From positions 12,304,316-12,368,315 of the forward strand of contig OW203768.1 of the NCBI GenBank assembly GCA_934045905.1: a DNA stretch of 64,000 nucleotides. Reading direction: 5' to 3'. This DNA comes from Leuctra nigra. Taxonomy: Eukaryota > Arthropoda > Insecta > Plecoptera > Leuctridae. Within the stretch, counting starts at the first letter, position 1; every line of letters begins with the position of its first letter. The position numbers and the translations under genes are program-made. The notes under the pieces were generated by a model. It saw nothing but the letters and a program-made list of their open reading frames with translations. It did no database searches and had not been told where the DNA came from. Positions 28,567-40,684 of this stretch are shown here, one piece after another.

Positions 28567-28767
28567 GTACACTTGGCACAACTAAAATTAATCATTGACT
28601 GAAAAATGTTAGATCGCTCCATCAGAAGTCAGTCCAAGCGATCTTCTAGCCTCACTCTAGTTGGTGACATCATATTTCAACGATAATAACAAGCTTTGAT
28701 TAAATGGAACATGACCAGCAGTCATTCAAATTTGGTCACCGATCAATTTCTGTTGTGCCGAGTGTAC
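28567..28767. repeat. GTACACTTGGCCAAA-type MITE, copy 4
   Basis: Reverse orientation relative to copy 1: gtacacttggcacaac at the left and gttgtgccgagtgtac at the right. It shares gatcgctccatcagaagtca with copy 1. Confidence 0.7.
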
Positions 28768-29067
28768 ATACACAATTTCAACCGCTGCATTTCAAAGATA
28801 ATTCACACTATTGTCTTTGTTATCTCGCACAAGATGCTTGGAATGCTGGACAGGATGCAAAATGCACAGAAGTAGAGAATAGAGGATTCATAGACGCAGA
28901 CCGCCAGCATAAAAATATGTTTTCTTTAGAATATTTACCTAAATTATAACTAGAACCGTGGTCATGACGAAACTGAAAGACAAGTGTAGAGGACCTACTG
29001 GGAATTCGGTGGCCGAGAGTTTTCCTTGCAAATAAAATCTTCACTTTCCTCTGACCTTGCTGCCAGC

Positions 29068-29448
29068 CATGGGCGCCCGCACGGGGGGGCAAGGGGGGGC
29101 GCTTGCCCCCCCCCCCCCTGGATGTCAGGAAAATATAAAAATTGTATGGGGTTTAACATATAGTATCATTTTGTAACCAAAGAACTAAAAAAAATTGATT
29201 TCACAGTGTAAAAAATCCAAAAAATGCCCTGCGGGGCAGTTTTGAACATGTCCCCCACCACCTCAAAGTGCAATAATTAAAAAATATTGAATATTTCAAC
29301 AAAATACACCTCAAAACGTCTCAAAATTTATTTCAAAGTGTCCAAAAACCAAAAAACGCTCTGCGGGGCAGGGCGACACCCCCCTTCCCGTAAAATATTG
29401 TTTTCCTTGACATGCCCCCACCTGGCAGAAATCCTGCGGGCGCCCATG
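29068..29448. mobile_element. 381-bp hAT-like MITE with 8-bp duplication CTGCCAGC
   Basis: Ends CATGGGCGCCCGCA and TGCGGGCGCCCATG, flanked by a perfect 8-bp repeat CTGCCAGC at 29060-29067 and 29449-29456. An 8-bp duplication and no transposase fit a non-autonomous hAT element. Internal modules ctgcggggca and aagtgtccaaaaaccaaaaa recur in 51745-52019. Confidence 0.85.
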
Positions 29449-29933
29449 CTGCCAGCTAGGGGTAAACCTCAAGAGAGATACCTACCGACCACAGCAACAA
29501 AACCAGTGTTTATATTGCAAGGGACTTTCCATTCGTTACTTGCCAGTCATAATTAGCCGAGCATACAAAGTCTCTGAATACAAGATGCAAAAGCATTTGC
29601 AATGCGGCCCGTATGACAACGTGGACGAAAAACACTATTTCAAGGTTATGTTATTCCGTATCGGTAATGATAATGGGTTTCCTACAGTAAAGGTCAAATA
29701 CCTGGCAATAGCTTTGAGTGGAATTACTTGAAAATTGGGTTTTATGTATGCAATTAGTAAATAATGCAGGATGTTGGAACATGAATATTTGAGCTGGATA
29801 GTTTTTTTCTTCCATTCAAGCTTTTAAACATTTTAGTTAATGATCACTGGTCTTGAAATCAGAATATTTGATAACTACGAGGGTGATTCCACGGTCACTT
29901 TCATAATTTCACTACATTCAGCTAGTGTTGGGA

Positions 29934-30152
29934 CTTAAAATTTTCAAATGAAAATTGTCATGAAAATTTTCATTTCATGAAAATTTTTCATGGAGGTGTG
30001 TTACATTATTATGTGTGATAGAAATACGTTTAAAAATGTTGGTGCAACTACCAGAAAAATAATTTAAAAAAAATACATTTCTCAGGACTGAAAACATTGA
30101 AAATGTTCATGAAAATTTTGACAAAAAAAAATTCGTGAAAAATCCCTACACT
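29934..30152 (+). repeat. AGTGTTGGGACTT-type repeat, copy 1
   Basis: Rich in aaaattttca palindromes. It begins agtgttgggacttaaaattt and ends aaatccctacact. The same sequence in reverse lies at 31341-31622. Confidence 0.65.
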
Positions 30153-30603
30153 ATACATTCAGCCCTAATTTCAAATGCATTTTATTATATTTCTTGATAT
30201 CTATGTACTACTGATATAACAATTAATAAAATATGATTAGGAAGGAACTTATAAATACTGATAATTATGAAATTACCAAAAAATAGAACGTGACCGATCA
30301 CTTTTATCGCATTTTGTCACATGAATGTAATTGAAGTGACCATGGAATCGCCCATAAACTGTTTTGGCCTACCACAAGAAACCGAGATTCTATTCCCTTT
30401 CTCTGATTACAAAATCATACGCATCTTTTTCGTCTCAATTAACATAAGTCCGTATTTTGTTTATAAAAACACAGATGATTTACGAGTAAAACGCTGACTT
30501 TCACCTTAGCGACCAGCGCATCACGATCTACTTCCAGTGCGTTCTGCGCAGCTACTAATGAGCATGAGAAGTGTCAATTGAAACAATGTCCTGGTGTTGT
30601 TAA

Positions 30604-31146
30604 GGAGGGATGCCCAAGTAGATTTTCCGAAAATATTTTTTGTTGAAATGTACGACTTTTATTAATTTTTTCAACATTTCAACTATATTTTTATGTAAAA
30701 GTTTCATCAAATGTCTTGTAACTTGCAACTCTGGAATTATATTGAGTTTTCAATATGATGTCTTCGGAAGATTAAGAAATTTTAACACAGGAGGTATAGG
30801 AAAATTATTTAGAATTTGGCGCCTAACTTTTAAAAACGTACGGCTAGGTGTATATATAAAAATCTTAATAAATACCTCTATGTCTAATACACATAATATT
30901 AGTTTTTGGAAAAAATCTATCGGTGGAAAATAGTTTAAATCTAATATTTACTAGGAAAATTACCGTGTTTTTTCGACTTACCATGTTAAAGATAGGGCTA
31001 ACTCAAATTTATAAAGTGATATATCTTGTAAATTAGTTCGGCTACCCCACTTTTTCTTGCGTTTATATGGTGCACAAGGAAATTATCTATTAAATAAGCA
31101 TATTAATTCAAATATCTATCGGAGACCTCTACTTGGGCATCCCACC
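30604..31146. mobile_element. 543-bp piggyBac-like MITE flanked by TTAA
   Basis: Inverted ends GG(A/T)GGGATGCCCAAGTAGA at both sides, directly bounded by TTAA at 30600-30603 and 31147-31150. TTAA is the obligate piggyBac target. The interior is AT-rich and its open frame (about 97 codons at 30640-30933) resembles no transposase I know. Confidence 0.8.
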
Positions 31147-31340
31147 TTAAGAGGCTGTAAAGAGAGATAAGGTAACAGCATCCCGGATACCAGGTGATGA
31201 CTGTCACAAGAAATACTTCACAGAGACAATGAACTATCCTGACGGCATTTCGCTAGGTTATACCATAGACATGTATATACACACTTAGAGTTAGGGCACT
31301 TCGTTCGTTATACCATAAAGTAAGAAGGGGCTTCAAAACT

Positions 31341-31622
31341 AGTGGTGGGATTTTTCATGAAAATTTTCAATGTTTTGAATCCTGAGGAAGGTAAATTTAC
31401 TTTTTTATTTTTTTTATTTTTATGGTAGGTGCACCGACATTTTTAAACGTATTTCTGTCACGCATAATAATGTAACACACATCCTTTAATACTTTACAAA
31501 ATAAAAAAATAAAAAATATGCTAAAAGGTCCTCTGTAATTGAGTATTTTCATGAAAATTTTCATAAAAATTTTCAACAGGTCTTGAAAATTTTCAATTTG
31601 AAAATTTTCAAGTCCCAACACT
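31341..31622 (-). repeat. AGTGTTGGGACTT-type repeat, copy 2
   Basis: Reverse-oriented copy: starts agtggtgggatttttcatg and ends ttcaagtcccaacact. It shares gtaacacacatc and acgtatttctgtcac with copy 1. Confidence 0.65.
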
Positions 31623-32700
31623 ATTTAAAACGCATGTACACTAAGTCAGCAGGGGTGATCTCAAGGTAGGGTTTTCAATATGGACATTTCAACATTTTCA
31701 CAACCTAGCTCGGTTTTTCCAATTTAATAAATGTAAGACCTAGAAAATATAAAAAAATATGAAAATAAAAATGCAATTGAAAATTTGTTTCCAAATATCA
31801 CCTGAAGAAGCTCGGTGAATACCGCTATGGAAATATTGGGCTATACATTTCAATAAATATAGTTTTTGCAAGCTAATGATTAATTAAAGTTAGAAGAGCA
31901 ACTGAAAATGTTTCACTTGCAACAATATCTCCCTCCCACCCCCCACTGGGGCCGCCACAGTCGCTAATGCACTTCAGGTGCAACCTCAACGTGGGTGGGA
32001 GATTTCGCAACCATCACGTCGTGAACATGCATCGGCATTATCTCAGCGAAACCAGAAGGCTGTGCTCATGTAGCCTTATAGAACAACATGTGGTGGGACT
32101 ACAGTTATATTCATTGAATCTAAATGAAAGAAAAATGGAATGTAATTAGTTTTAAATTGTACACGCGAAGTATGTTTACCCCACCACTTGAGGTTCGCAC
32201 AAAACAAAGAGGTAGTTACAAGGACCCAAGTACATTTACGGCTGTAACAAGGTAAATACGGAAATATGTTCTCATAGTTTTGACTCTCTTATGGTTGTTA
32301 CGCTATAAGGGTGAATTTCCAGCAACTTAGTATAGTAATATCGACCTTAGTCGACTACTACAAGGGAAGACAGAGAGTACTGGCAAACAAACAAATCAGT
32401 GCATCGAACTGCAACTGTAAATGCGCTTGACGCAAACAAGTCAAGCAGAAAGCAAGAGCTTATGTCCTGTGTAAATAATGCACTTTCATTGTCTTGCCAT
32501 CGCATCAGTCTAAAAGTTCGTAAAAGCTAAAGGCAATTATAAAATAATATAAATATATAACACTTCGGAATTATTTCAAAACTAGTATCAAAACAGAATA
32601 TTTCTTGGGATAATGTGCTCTTAGTATCCTGGAATAAAATCAAGTTATGACTTTAGCCAGTAAAAGGCGCAAAGTAAGTTTATAGGGGATATTCACTGCA
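31623..32700. other. Non-coding, nothing recognised
   Basis: No gene or clear repeat seen. Confidence 0.4.
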
Positions 32701-32710
32701 ATCGTCAACA

Positions 32711-32811
32711 GTCGATCGACAACTCTTATGGGAGAATAACATTGACATGTCATTGTCGATCGACTACATACCTCGAGTCAATGTTAATCTCTCATGGAGA
32801 TGTCGATCGAC
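32711..32811. repeat. Inverted repeat built on three GTCGATCGAC palindromes
   Basis: The perfect 10-bp palindrome GTCGATCGAC occurs at 32711-32720, 32755-32764 and 32802-32811. The outer two bracket inverted arms (gggagaataacattgac and its near complement), with the middle one near the centre. Likely the core of a small fold-back element, or a clustered binding site. Confidence 0.65.
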
Positions 32812-33844
32812 TATGATCGAGTTTCTGGAGGAGTTGTGGACAGGTGTGAAGCAACTCCTACCAGCCCTTTTTACAGGGTACCCAAAGAAAAACAAACGGC
32901 AAGTCGAGATTCAACAGTACGGAAGAACAAGTTAGATAAAATCAGAAGAATCTGCATAGCTTTGTACAGGAAGTGTAGAGGAAGCTTCCTGTCGGCGATA
33001 AAGAAAACCCATGAGGATAAAGGATGCAATAATAGCACTATGAGAATAGAATCCACGTAAATGGGCTCCATCTCAGAGGAAGGAATGTATAAGTTGGTCG
33101 CCACTGTCACGTAATACTCGTGCATCAAGTGGACTCAAGTAGCCTGAAAGAAGTTGTTAGCCACGTGGGGGACAAGAAGTGAGGTTAGGGATGAATCTGC
33201 AGTCTCCCACAGGATGTGGAGGCGGAGTCTTCCTGTCTAGAAACCCATGACGACACAGGATGCGAGCAGGATAGCGAATCACGTGCCCGGGTTGCATTTC
33301 AAGACGGAAATGATGTGCTAAGAACAGGACCTACCGCAAAATGAGGAGAACAGCTTCACTTTGCCGATTGATAAACCAAACGCGAGTTTACAACGGAAAT
33401 TGAACATTCCCTGGATACGACCATTGCACCTCACAGTTTCCAGCTAAATCGGGAATTTTTATGTTATAGAATAAGACCCCTTCGCATAGAGAGAAGGAAG
33501 TCAGGTGAAATCTAATAGAATTTGTTGTTTTGACCATTCTTCGTTTTGACCACTTGGTTTATTTTTTTCAATTTTCACCAACACTGTCAAATTGCGTATT
33601 ATACCCATACATTTCATCTCAATAGTCCCAAACAAACGTGTGTGTCTTACCATCCAAAAAAATAATTTGCACAAAAATAAAAGAAAACGTGCTTTGCAAG
33701 TTTGGTATCCTAAATTTAAGCAAAAAAATCTACTAAATTGAGCACTTTTCTGAAAATTATATTCCCCTTTTTTGCAGTACCGTTTAGTACTAAGCCTTTA
33801 TCAAATACATTAGTGTTCAGTGTATTATACCGAAATTCTTTCAG
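32812..33844. other. Non-coding, nothing recognised
   Basis: No supported gene. A short motif gaatccacgtaaatgggctc at about 33049 recurs elsewhere in the window. Confidence 0.4.
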
Positions 33845-33968
33845 CAGGGTAGATTATTCAATGTTCTGCTAAATTTTGAACAGTTGACTGCAACTGCCAT
33901 CTCAACAACCAACGACATTCATTGAACTACCACGTAACCATAACTACTGGTCCTGACAAACCGGCCCC
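33845..33968. repeat. AGGGCCAG-type MITE, diverged
   Basis: agggtagattattcaatgtt, then ctgctaaattttgaacagtt and caacaaccaacgacattc, ending with a diverged terminus ccggcccc. Confidence 0.5.
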
Positions 33969-34206
33969 GAGAAGCTGTTGGGAGACAGTTCAACAAATTA
34001 AGACATTCTAAAAAATGCAAATTCCCGTACAATGTGACATAATTTCAACGATTAAGATAAAGAAAGTCGGCTTGTAACGTGCGTAAGCGCGATAGGACTG
34101 GAAAGACAAATGATTTGTCAATGAATTGCACCGGAACTGAGTAATGAGCTTTCACTTTTGTTCCGAGTCGGAGCAGGAATAACTCGAGATCTGCTCAGTC
34201 GAGCAC

Positions 34207-34320
34207 GTCACAGAGTCATGTGACGGCCTGTGACGGCGTGTGACGGCGTGATGCAGGACTGTCACAGAGTCATGTGACGGCCTGTGACGGCGTGTGACGG
34301 CGTGATGCAGGACTGTCACA
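34207..34320. repeat. Tandem duplication, period 54 bp
   Basis: Two near-identical copies starting gtcacagagtcatgtgacgg, at 34207 and 34261. Inside each, TGTGACGGC(C/G) repeats three times at 10-bp steps, so this is a repeat within a repeat. Confidence 0.85.
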
Positions 34321-35336
34321 ATCAGGCGGAGTCGGGTAGTAGGAACGTAACAAAAGTAACTAGTCATATTTACTTTCTGGGTAACTTTTGGGATTATTAG
34401 TTACTTTTCATCCTCAGTAACATTGTGAGTCTCTTGACAGAAAATCCAAACCCAAGTTTTATTTTATTTTGTATTTATATCAGACACACTTTTACGGGGC
34501 GATCGGATCCTCGTTGGAGCCCGTGGCCAACCGACACGAACGTTTACCTAAGCCGTAGTATTGAAAAGTATTCGATTTTTCTAATTTCTATAATTTATAA
34601 ATCAAATAATTTTTTCTTCTTTTGTCTGATTTTGTCAGTTTTGTTCGTTTTATCAACTAATTTTTTAAAAAAATGAAACAATTTTGTACTAGTAAGCGTT
34701 GCAAAACACACACAAAAATATATGTCACTTGCTAATTTTACAAAATAAAATATGAAAAACAAAACTGAAAAAAAACATTGGCGGATAGAAATTAGAAATC
34801 GACAACAAAATTAAAAATCACGAAAATAAAAATAAAAAAGTAATATAAACATAGATAAATATATAATTAAGCTGTATTCGTCCACTAATTAGTAGAATAC
34901 ACATTAAATATTTAATTATCCCATCGGAGGTCAGCATAAAAAAAACGATCATCCAATAAGTGTTTATCAATGAAATGATCCAACGCAATGAAAGGGCGGT
35001 AAAATACAGACCCGGATTTCCTCAGTAAATATCACTCACGTTTATCTTGTTACTCAATAAAGATAAGGTTTATAATAGGCACTGAAATGTGGAACAATAT
35101 CATTACACTCTAAACGCCGTGCTTCAAACTGAACAATTAGTACGACAAATAAACCCGAATTTCATGAAGTACTTACAAGAGAACTCATTGTAATGCAGTA
35201 GTTACATCATGTACTTATGAACAGGCGTTTCTACTTTTCCAAGTATCTTTTTTGCGTTTGACTCGAATGTCTACGCCTATAGACTATTCCGTTTCCTTCA
35301 GCGTTCTACAATTTCCACAATCACGTAAAAGTAAAA
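34321..35336. other. Non-coding, AT-rich
   Basis: No gene or clear element. Confidence 0.4.
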
Positions 35337-35836
35337 CTATAAGGAGTATGCACGAGAAAGCTCACGGCCTTCTTAACCGCCTAAATTTCGCCATGACAGT
35401 CCCAAAAAAACAAAAGTCAAACGTGACAGCCAGTTTTTAAATTGTATATTTTAGTATTTGTCTACTCTTTTACGTCTGCTTTCTTGGTGAAATGTTATCC
35501 CTAGTGTTCATATTTAATGGTTAGACTATTCAATCAATGATAATGGATTTTGATTGATTCCAACATTACATTTTCCAGAAGATACGTTTCAAATTTCGCT
35601 GGCCATGCTGACCACTGTCTATTTTAAGAGGATTATCAATTAAATAAATGCCTGAATGTATGTTTGACATAAATGCAGACAAGCTGTAACATGAATAATG
35701 TCAAATATCACTGTCAGTTGCCCTAAAGATATAGCTTTTAAACTATTTAGACAAAATAAAGCTCTCGACAAGCTTGAGCCTACCCGTCATGGCGGCCAAA
35801 AATCAAAATCACAGATCACGTGCATACTCCTTATAG
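35337..35836. mobile_element. 500-bp element with 18-bp inverted ends
   Basis: CTATAAGGAGTATGCACG at 35337-35354 and its exact complement at 35819-35836. If TA at the extreme ends is the target duplication it would be a Tc1/mariner-type MITE. Further inside, gccatgacag / cgtcatggc also pair. Confidence 0.65.
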
Positions 35837-38800
35837 GACTATGAAAATTTAAAAATGTGTATGAAGCGTTGACAGATCAATTCATGGAATTTTTATGAGA
35901 TTGACATTCACAGTATTGCAATCAGATGTTTGTTATTGAATGAAGCGGATTCATTAATCATTATCCTTGACAAAACGACTTTTATCACAATCAATAATCG
36001 TTATAAATACGTGAATTACTGTATTATTTTGCTAGATGGATTCGAACTCAAAAACAGATGTTTTTTTTTAAATTTGAAATATCGTTCCAAAAATGTCATT
36101 GGAGTTGGCAAAAATATTGGTTCATTTCGACTTCAAAATTAAAACAATTTGGAATGTTTTAAAACATTCGTGTTATTAGATAGACCTACCAAATTACAGA
36201 GCTGTGAGTGTGAATATATCGATACTAAAAGGAAATTCGAATAAAAAATTCGAATGTTTTTGAATTTGAAAAATTGTTCCAGAATCACACACACACATAC
36301 AAAAGTGTCCTATTTTCCCTGAACTTGTACAGATTCAGTTGTGCCCCGACGTTCAAGGAAATGAGCTATCTGTTGGCAGGCGTGCTCCCCTAGGGCAGGA
36401 CCACGGTGATATGACGTCATACGATGGTAATTCTACCTGCTCTAGAGCCAGATAACAATTACCTCGCGATCAAGGTCACGTCATGTGTTCCTTTCAGTGG
36501 TGGCTCAGATTTGTTTACATCATGGAGAGCGCAAATCAAGTTGACAAGAGACTAGCCGAAAGTTCATGGAATCTTTTTCACAAGAGCACAAAGAATATTG
36601 CCTCAAATAATGCTTCCCTTTAGGGGACAATTGTTGTAGGTACAGGATGTCTGTGCCTCTAGAGAGAAGAGGAGTAGAACCTACAATTCGGGAGTATTTA
36701 TGAGTTTTTACTTGGCAAAAGTACTATGACGTTAGAATTCTAGTAGTTTTGTGTAGATTAGTTTCATTATCCAGTCTTACAAATAGCATACCACATAGAT
36801 ATCTTATATGACCAACTGTAAAAAATAGAATGTTGTTTTGAATTTGAAAAGGTAGTTAAAAACATCACACTTGTGATTGAGACAAAATTAAAACTGGAAT
36901 ATTATATTACATTTATTCAATAAGGTACCTACATTAGTGACGCAAAAGTAAATTAGAATAATAAATGCATTGCATTAAATACAAAAACAATTTGTGACTA
37001 CGTCCCAGAAAGAAACCCGATCAAATGATCATTTGGATCATAATACCGGATGTGCTCCTGAACTGCCAACAGCAGAACATTTTCAGAGAGATTAGAGGTC
37101 AAGGTGGTCCATAATCAATCAGTAGAAGGTAGGCTATTATTAAAGATAAAAAATGTTGCCCCATCTCTGTCCTCGTGCCCTCATCATGTAGTAAAGGATT
37201 AGAAATTGTTTTTTGACATCCCGCACATGATCAGTAATAGATGTGGATTTGATGGCTAAAGAATCAGGACCAATTGTATATCTCCAAGAACACAGCGGTG
37301 TTAGTTCACAAATGAGATAAGGTGGTGTTGCAGTCTGGTTTTCTGTCTTACTATTCTATAAGAAGATACACGCACGCTATTTACCATCTGATGTAGATTT
37401 TTTTTTAATTTTTTTTATATCAAACTCATTTTCGTCCAAAATGGAGATTCGTGGTCCTGATTCTTAGACATCGATATGATGATGAATGATGCAGTTTTTT
37501 AGACGACACGATTATAATTAACAGATTATCTTCTAACCGTCTATTAAGTTGAGTGACTATAAGAATCCAATTGTTAAGCCAGTAACAATAAATTTGTCAA
37601 TAAATTCCGGAAGTAAATTCTAGGGATAATATTTCGTGAACATCTGAATCATTAGAAATAATACGACGTAAATTTGTTCACCTTTTTTAAGTCGACTCCA
37701 GAAATATCTAGTACAAGCTATTTCACACATTTCTAAAAGTCGAATGCGTCAAGCTATGCTGATTATGGAATATCACAAGAAATCATCTCTCGGTATCCGA
37801 TCCAAACAATGCATTCCCGAAAGACAAGAAACGCGTTCCCTTCCCATAATTAACATAGATCTCCACTTCCTGGTGCAACAGGAACCACACGACTCAAGCC
37901 ACGCCCACTCGCATGCACACTGCATCAACCCACCCACACGTCAACCTTCATCAGCATAGAAACTGAACTAGAACTTTCCACATCCTTTCAAGAACCGATG
38001 CCAATACTTCCATTGAAGTGTTCCAACGATGACAATCCACTTCGGTTACATAATTGACATTCAAGACGCCAATGAGCACAAATAGTGATCATGATACTGA
38101 ACAACGTGCATTTAGAAGCATTATTACACACTGCTTTATAGTCACGACTTCTATTAGAAGAGAACTTGTAAACAATAAACAAGTCGCAAATTATCTTTTA
38201 TATCTGCACTTCAATCGGAGTTGCGAATGATGGTATTTATTTCTTGGAGCAGAAATGTAAAAAGTTTATTCGATCTAAGATTAATATTTCAAACTACTCT
38301 GGAGTCAAATTCGCACTTCAATGTAAATTTAGCGATCATAAAATAAATGTAATAAGGTGCGTGTAAAATATAAATTAAATTGTTCGTAAAAGTAATAAAT
38401 ACATTTTTGAATAATCATTGAGCGCAAATGATCAACACACTCAGAACTTGGACGCCAGTTTTTGTGCTGACACTTGTGGTGCTCAGCGAAGCAAGAAGTC
38501 ACGTAAACACAAACAGGTCAGTGCAAAAACTATTTGCACCTGTTGTCAAGTTCTTCCATCAAGAAAGGACTTGAAATTTTATAAAAGGCTACACAAAGAT
38601 AAAATCCACAAAAAATACTAAATTTAAACATTATGAACTGGGAGGTGTTAATAAGTTGAGATAAAAATGATTTTAAAAGTTTTCAAAACGTAAAAAAAGT
38701 TGGTTAAAAACTTCAAAAACGGCGAATCTTTGTGAAGATCCGTCTTTCCCCAGGTATATAAAGTGAAATCGTACTAATAGATGTAGATATCTTATTTTTA

Positions 38801-39570
38801 ACTCTACAACTTCCGATGAAAAGGCATCTAGCAATCAAGTCAGTTCCACGGAATCAGATAGTCGATTTCTATAATCAAATCAGTGCAATCATGCAGTAAT
38901 CACATCCATCTCCATCAACATGCACTTCTCATCCTCACATTCCGTGCGTCAAATGTGCAACGCTCGCCAGAAGTAACGGATGCAAGCGCCTATAACGCCC
39001 CCGGCGTAATGACGAGCTAAATTCAAATGCCATCATTCTCATCAATTATCTACTCAATAATGTTAAATTATACTTTACAAGCTGGATAAACCAGATTGTT
39101 TCGAATATAGAATAGAAAGGAGACTAAAAATAATCTGCTTTACATGACCAGAGGTAAGGATTTGCCGCGGGATGTGCAGTTTGTTGAAAATGTATGAATT
39201 TTTTTTATATGGCATCTATCTTCACGAAAAAAATGGAGTGGAATCTAAATAAACGGAATCCATTTATTGACAGTTTAAAGTTAAAATTATATTTGAATTT
39301 TGAAAATTAGCACGATTGCGAGACATTTTGTGGACATGTCTTTTGGCAATTTTTAGGTAAACTACCTAGTTTAACTTAATTTATCAATGATTGTATGTAG
39401 GTAATAGAAAAATATCTACCTATACCAATCACAAACCAGCAATAAATATGATAAATAAATTAAGGTTGGTTTATTTTTCTTTACAAAAATAAAATGTTTT
39501 CTCTCGAAACTGTCACATTTTTTTTTTTTTTAATTCCACTCACAAATTACCTTCCAATGATCTACATCAT
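35837..39570. other. Non-coding region
   Basis: About 3.7 kb without a supported gene. Open frames here are short and lack domains or codon bias. Confidence 0.4.
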
Positions 39571-39584
39571 CGCAAAGTACAGCT

Positions 39585-39780
39585 CTACTTCGAACTTGTG
39601 CAGCCATCGCCAGCACCCGAGCATGTGATGTAACTAGCCAACAACTGCAAGTAATCCACAACCACACCGGACGACCTTACAACGCGGCCCCCAGGCGTCC
39701 CCAGGGCCCCGCCCATCGACGTGGTGCCTGGCACAGACTGGTACCGCGATACACCTGTTGCATCATAGGCCACAACATGA
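39585..39780 (-). other. Isolated GC-rich patch with open minus-strand frame
   Basis: About 190 bp, much richer in GC than its surroundings, open on the minus strand for 62 codons (starts MAYDATGV, Gly/Ser/Val-rich). I know no family like it. It could be an orphan exon, a small CpG island or a retroposon scrap. Confidence 0.3.
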
Positions 39781-40042
39781 TAGATGAGCCGCTGTTTGCA
39801 TCTGTCAAGTATGAACTTGTGAAACGAATAAGTTTTGGAGTAATGTCATCAATTGCATTGCAATTTGACTGATGTCAACAACAGTTATTATTGAAGGTTC
39901 GATGAAGGTAGATTAATAGTTTTTGTGCTCGCCTCAAGAATCATTGACTACAGTGACAGAAATATGTTGTTATATAGTGGACTCTTTACGTGAATGGTGA
40001 ATTTCCGTCAATTTATTTTGATTAGTAGTAGAGGGTAGTAGC

Positions 40043-40684
40043 CCAGTAATTTAAAGCAAAAAAGAGCTGAACCCACCACTAATTGCAACAGGTTTCAATA
40101 TACCTATATGAATCGATTCAGAAAAATGTCCTTTACAACATATCCAAAATCCTCCCGAATCCGAGTGCCGGAAGTACTTTTTAATCACTTTTTAAGTTAA
40201 TTTCCCATGTTAATTCCATCTTCCACAAAAAAAAATTGCATACAACTCCGATTTTGACGAAACTTGGCAGAATTGTTCACCATCCTAAATGAACACAAAT
40301 AGCTCTCTTAGCGTTTTCCTCTAAAACTCATCGTTTGGGAAATATGGACGTCGCAAAACGTCAAATTATACACTCAAGCATAGAGCTCAAAGTGACCTAA
40401 ATCGTCGAAAACTGACTAAAATATTACTTTTCAATGGGCAATATTTCCCAAACAATGAGATTTAGAGGAAAACGAAGAGAGAGAGTTATTTGTGTTCATT
40501 TAGAATGGTGAACAATTCTGCCAAGTTTCGTCAAAATCGGAGTTACATGACAATTGATTAAAAAGACTTCCGGCACTCGGATTCGGGAGGATTTTGGATA
40601 TGTTGTAGAGGTCATTTTTCTGAATTGATTCATATTGAAACCTTCTGTTGCAGTTAGTGGTGGGTATAATCACAAAATTACTGG
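40043..40684. mobile_element. 642-bp fold-back DNA element
   Basis: Ends CCAGTAATTT and AAATTACTGG. The arms are long inverted repeats (ccaccactaa..tgcaacag, catatccaaaatcctcccga, tccgattttgacgaaacttg, aactcatcgtttgggaaata) covering about 300 bp per side with a short spacer. No transposase. No exact target duplication found. Confidence 0.8.

Noticed and set aside
30640..30933. 97-codon frame inside the piggyBac-like MITE as a transposase
   Set aside because: No catalytic Asp pattern and far too short.
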